A stretch of 8,004 bases of DNA from positions 1 to 8,004 of the forward strand of contig JAGRBY010000332.1 of NCBI GenBank assembly GCA_020433835.1, read 5' to 3'. This DNA is from Anaerolineae bacterium. GTDB lineage: Bacteria > Chloroflexota > Anaerolineae > 4572-78 > J111. A model generated the notes under the pieces. It was not told the DNA's origin and ran no database searches. It worked only from the letters and a program-made list of their open reading frames with translations. This document shows positions 6,309 to 8,004 of this stretch, one piece after another; positions within the stretch are counted from its first letter, which is position 1; each line of letters opens with the position of its first letter. A program made the position numbers and the translations under genes.

Positions 6309-8004
6309 TTATTGCAATAACCCCTCTTGACTCTCTGCTGTTTCAACGACCAATGTGCCTGGTTCTAGACCATCGCCCAATGGCTGAATAACACCGGGTC
6401 CCGGCTGATAATACATACCGACCCGCAGCCGGTACTCGCCGGCCGGAATATCCGATGGTAGGGTAAGCTGATGACGGTCACGCAGCGTTTCGCCTACTTG
6501 CCATTCACTGCTTGGATAGAAATCGCCGCCAGGTTGATGATCGCTTTGGGTTATACCGGTACCGTCTGCACTAATGAGATGGACGTAGCTGGTGTAATTG
6601 ACGGCTAAAGGGTGATCGACATACCAGTAAAGAGTCACTTCGATAGTCTCTCCCGGTTTAACGGTCGTGGCCGAGAGATCATAGCCCATTAAGGAGATTG
6701 TCTCAGCGCTTGATGGATCGGTTAACCGCTGCTGCTGCTTGTATGTAGGCGCTTCTGGCAGCGATGTTGCCCGATAGAGGGTTCCCTCCGGTATTACGTT
6801 GGCTTTGAGGCTTAATCCGTCCATGGGCTTGATGAAGTAGACCGGTCGACCGGATGAGAGGGCCTGGTCTAAAACGCCACTGATATGGGCATAAGCCGGA
6901 TCGGGCGTGATCAGCGGGAAAAGTCCCAACAAATCGGGCCGACGATTTTCAACATATTGGTAATACCACATAGGCATGATCTCGTTTCGGTCGTTGCTCA
7001 ACAAAATTGCGGATTCGGGAAGCGGTTCAGCTAGAATTTCCTGCCAACGCGTTTGGGCTTGGGTGTTCTTATTTTGATCAACTACTGCGAAATTAGTCAC
7101 CATTAGAAATATAGGTAGGGCAAAAAAAAAGAGCGGTAAGCTCAGAGCTATAATTTGATAAGCATTGCGCCATAATTGGCGGCGCATCCGTTGAAAAATA
7201 ACGCTGTCTTCCGCGCCAATTTTTTGGCGAACAAATCTGTCGGCCAGGTGATGTGTTAAACTTAAAATCCCGACGCCAATCCAAATACAAACCACAAGCC
7301 AGGCGGGAATGAACAGAACAAAAACATCGCCAATAAAGTAAATCAAATTAAAGCCGATGACGGCCAGAAACATCAACCCTGTTAGCCCGAACAAGCCTCG
7401 CTGCCGACACCACAACGTTATAATCCCCATCGCTGCCAAAATAAGTCCCGGCCAGCGGACCTGTTGCAGCAGTAACTGCCAAACCAACTTCAACCGTTCG
7501 ATACCCACCGCTGCCGGTTGTAGTTCGCCCGCAAAAGCCGTGGCCGTAATGTGACTCACAAAACCGAAAATGGAATTATCATACAAAGTCAGGGTTTGCG
7601 TTTCGCTGAGCGTTAAGTGGGCATAAGGCGTAAAAGGCGCGATAAGCGGGATGTAAAGGTACAATAACAGGGGAGCCGCCGCGAGTGCTCCATACTGAAT
7701 AAGGGATTGTGTGGCAATCTTAATCGGCCGATCGACCTGACTCAACAAATATACAACTACAGCCGGTATCAGCAAAATTGTGGTCACATGGTGAGCCATC
7801 CCCAGGCCGATTGTTACCGCAAGCGCGTATCTGGCCCAAATTTGGGTTTGCCAACGCAGTGTAAACCACACAATCAATGCGATTAAGACAGTGTGCAGAG
7901 CATACACTTCGGCAATAATAGCCTGGCTCCAATACGTTGATGTTACAGCGAACGTTGCAGCCGACACGCTGGCCACAAGCCGTTGTACCGATTTTGGGGT
8001 TTCC
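6309..8004 (-). CDS. DUF2723-family GT-C membrane protein with C-terminal Ig-like domain (N-terminus outside window)
   Basis: The frame stays open to the right edge; codons upstream of a possible GTG at 7976 read ETPKSVQRLV and continue smoothly into family-like sequence, so the gene starts outside the window. Residue numbers below count the GTG as 1 (555 residues). STYWSQAIIAEVYALHTVLIAL (13-34) is the hallmark of DUF2723 (PF11028, related to TMEM260 and other GT-C mannosyltransferases). About eight hydrophobic spans follow, roughly at 25-40, 50-78, 93-115, 175-190, 196-217, 218-240 and 273-298. A soluble region (300-410) leads to an Ig-like beta domain (about 422-546) with ISLMGYDLS, VKPGETIEVTLYWYV, YVHLIS, PAGEYRLRVGMYY, as often found at the end of Chloroflexota membrane glycosyltransferases. 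Probable role: transfer of a sugar from a lipid carrier to an exported acceptor. The catalytic acidic loop would be in the missing N-terminus. A run of nine T on the coding strand encodes three Phe at 283-285. Confidence 0.85.
   Translation of the reverse strand, partial: ETPKSVQRLVASVSAATFAVTSTYWSQAIIAEVYALHTVLIALIVWFTLRWQTQIWARYALAVTIGLGMAHHVTTILLIPAVVVYLLSQVDRPIKIATQSLIQYGALAAAPLLLYLYIPLIAPFTPYAHLTLSETQTLTLYDNSIFGFVSHITATAFAGELQPAAVGIERLKLVWQLLLQQVRWPGLILAAMGIITLWCRQRGLFGLTGLMFLAVIGFNLIYFIGDVFVLFIPAWLVVCIWIGVGILSLTHHLADRFVRQKIGAEDSVIFQRMRRQLWRNAYQIIALSLPLFFFALPIFLMVTNFAVVDQNKNTQAQTRWQEILAEPLPESAILLSNDRNEIMPMWYYQYVENRRPDLLGLFPLITPDPAYAHISGVLDQALSSGRPVYFIKPMDGLSLKANVIPEGTLYRATSLPEAPTYKQQQRLTDPSSAETISLMGYDLSATTVKPGETIEVTLYWYVDHPLAVNYTSYVHLISADGTGITQSDHQPGGDFYPSSEWQVGETLRDRHQLTLPSDIPAGEYRLRVGMYYQPGPGVIQPLGDGLEPGTLVVETAESQEGLLQ

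Noticed and set aside
7976..7976. GTG at 7976 as the true start of the DUF2723 gene
   Set aside because: The frame remains open upstream to the window edge, and the upstream codons continue plausible family sequence; DUF2723 proteins need an N-terminal catalytic loop that is missing here.

Overview
The window looks like a chromosomal segment of a Chloroflexota bacterium (Anaerolineae or a relative). This is an inference. It rests on membrane glycosyltransferases of the GT-C type with a C-terminal Ig-like domain of a style common in that phylum, a GAF-GAF-PP2C phosphatase with a Cys-rich GAF insertion, and a FecR-domain membrane protein without a TonB or sigma-factor setting. No rRNA, tRNA, CRISPR array, insertion sequence or other mobile element is visible.

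All recognisable genes lie on the minus strand, so transcription runs from high to low coordinates. In that order they are: a DUF2723-family GT-C membrane protein cut by the right edge (8004-6309); a FecR-domain membrane-anchored protein (6306-5095); a PMT_2/GT39-like membrane glycosyltransferase (5077-3389); a fusion of what looks like a partial class I methyltransferase with a Rieske [2Fe-2S] domain (3389-2601); a GAF-GAF-SpoIIE/PP2C serine phosphatase (2595-796); and, after a 210-bp spacer, the first 195 codons of citrate synthase (585-1), cut by the left edge.

The first five genes are separated by +2, +17, -1 (TAATG overlap) and +5 nt. They almost certainly form one transcript and are probably translationally coupled, since none of the four visible starts has a clear Shine-Dalgarno sequence. 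Two multi-spanning GT-C enzymes around an exported FecR/beta-sandwich protein suggest a cell-envelope glycan or glycoprotein function. The phosphatase and Rieske proteins suggest a signalling or redox-sensing component carried on the same mRNA. How they work together is not known from the sequence.

gltA appears to be a separate unit. It has a strong Shine-Dalgarno sequence, a candidate promoter just downstream of the phosphatase stop codon, and an AT-rich leader of about 170 nt. The leader contains two small dyads, one hairpin and a 25-codon reading frame whose stop overlaps the gltA start (ATGA). The most unusual items are the methyltransferase-remnant/Rieske fusion, the four-Cys cluster in the phosphatase's first GAF domain, and the gltA leader.
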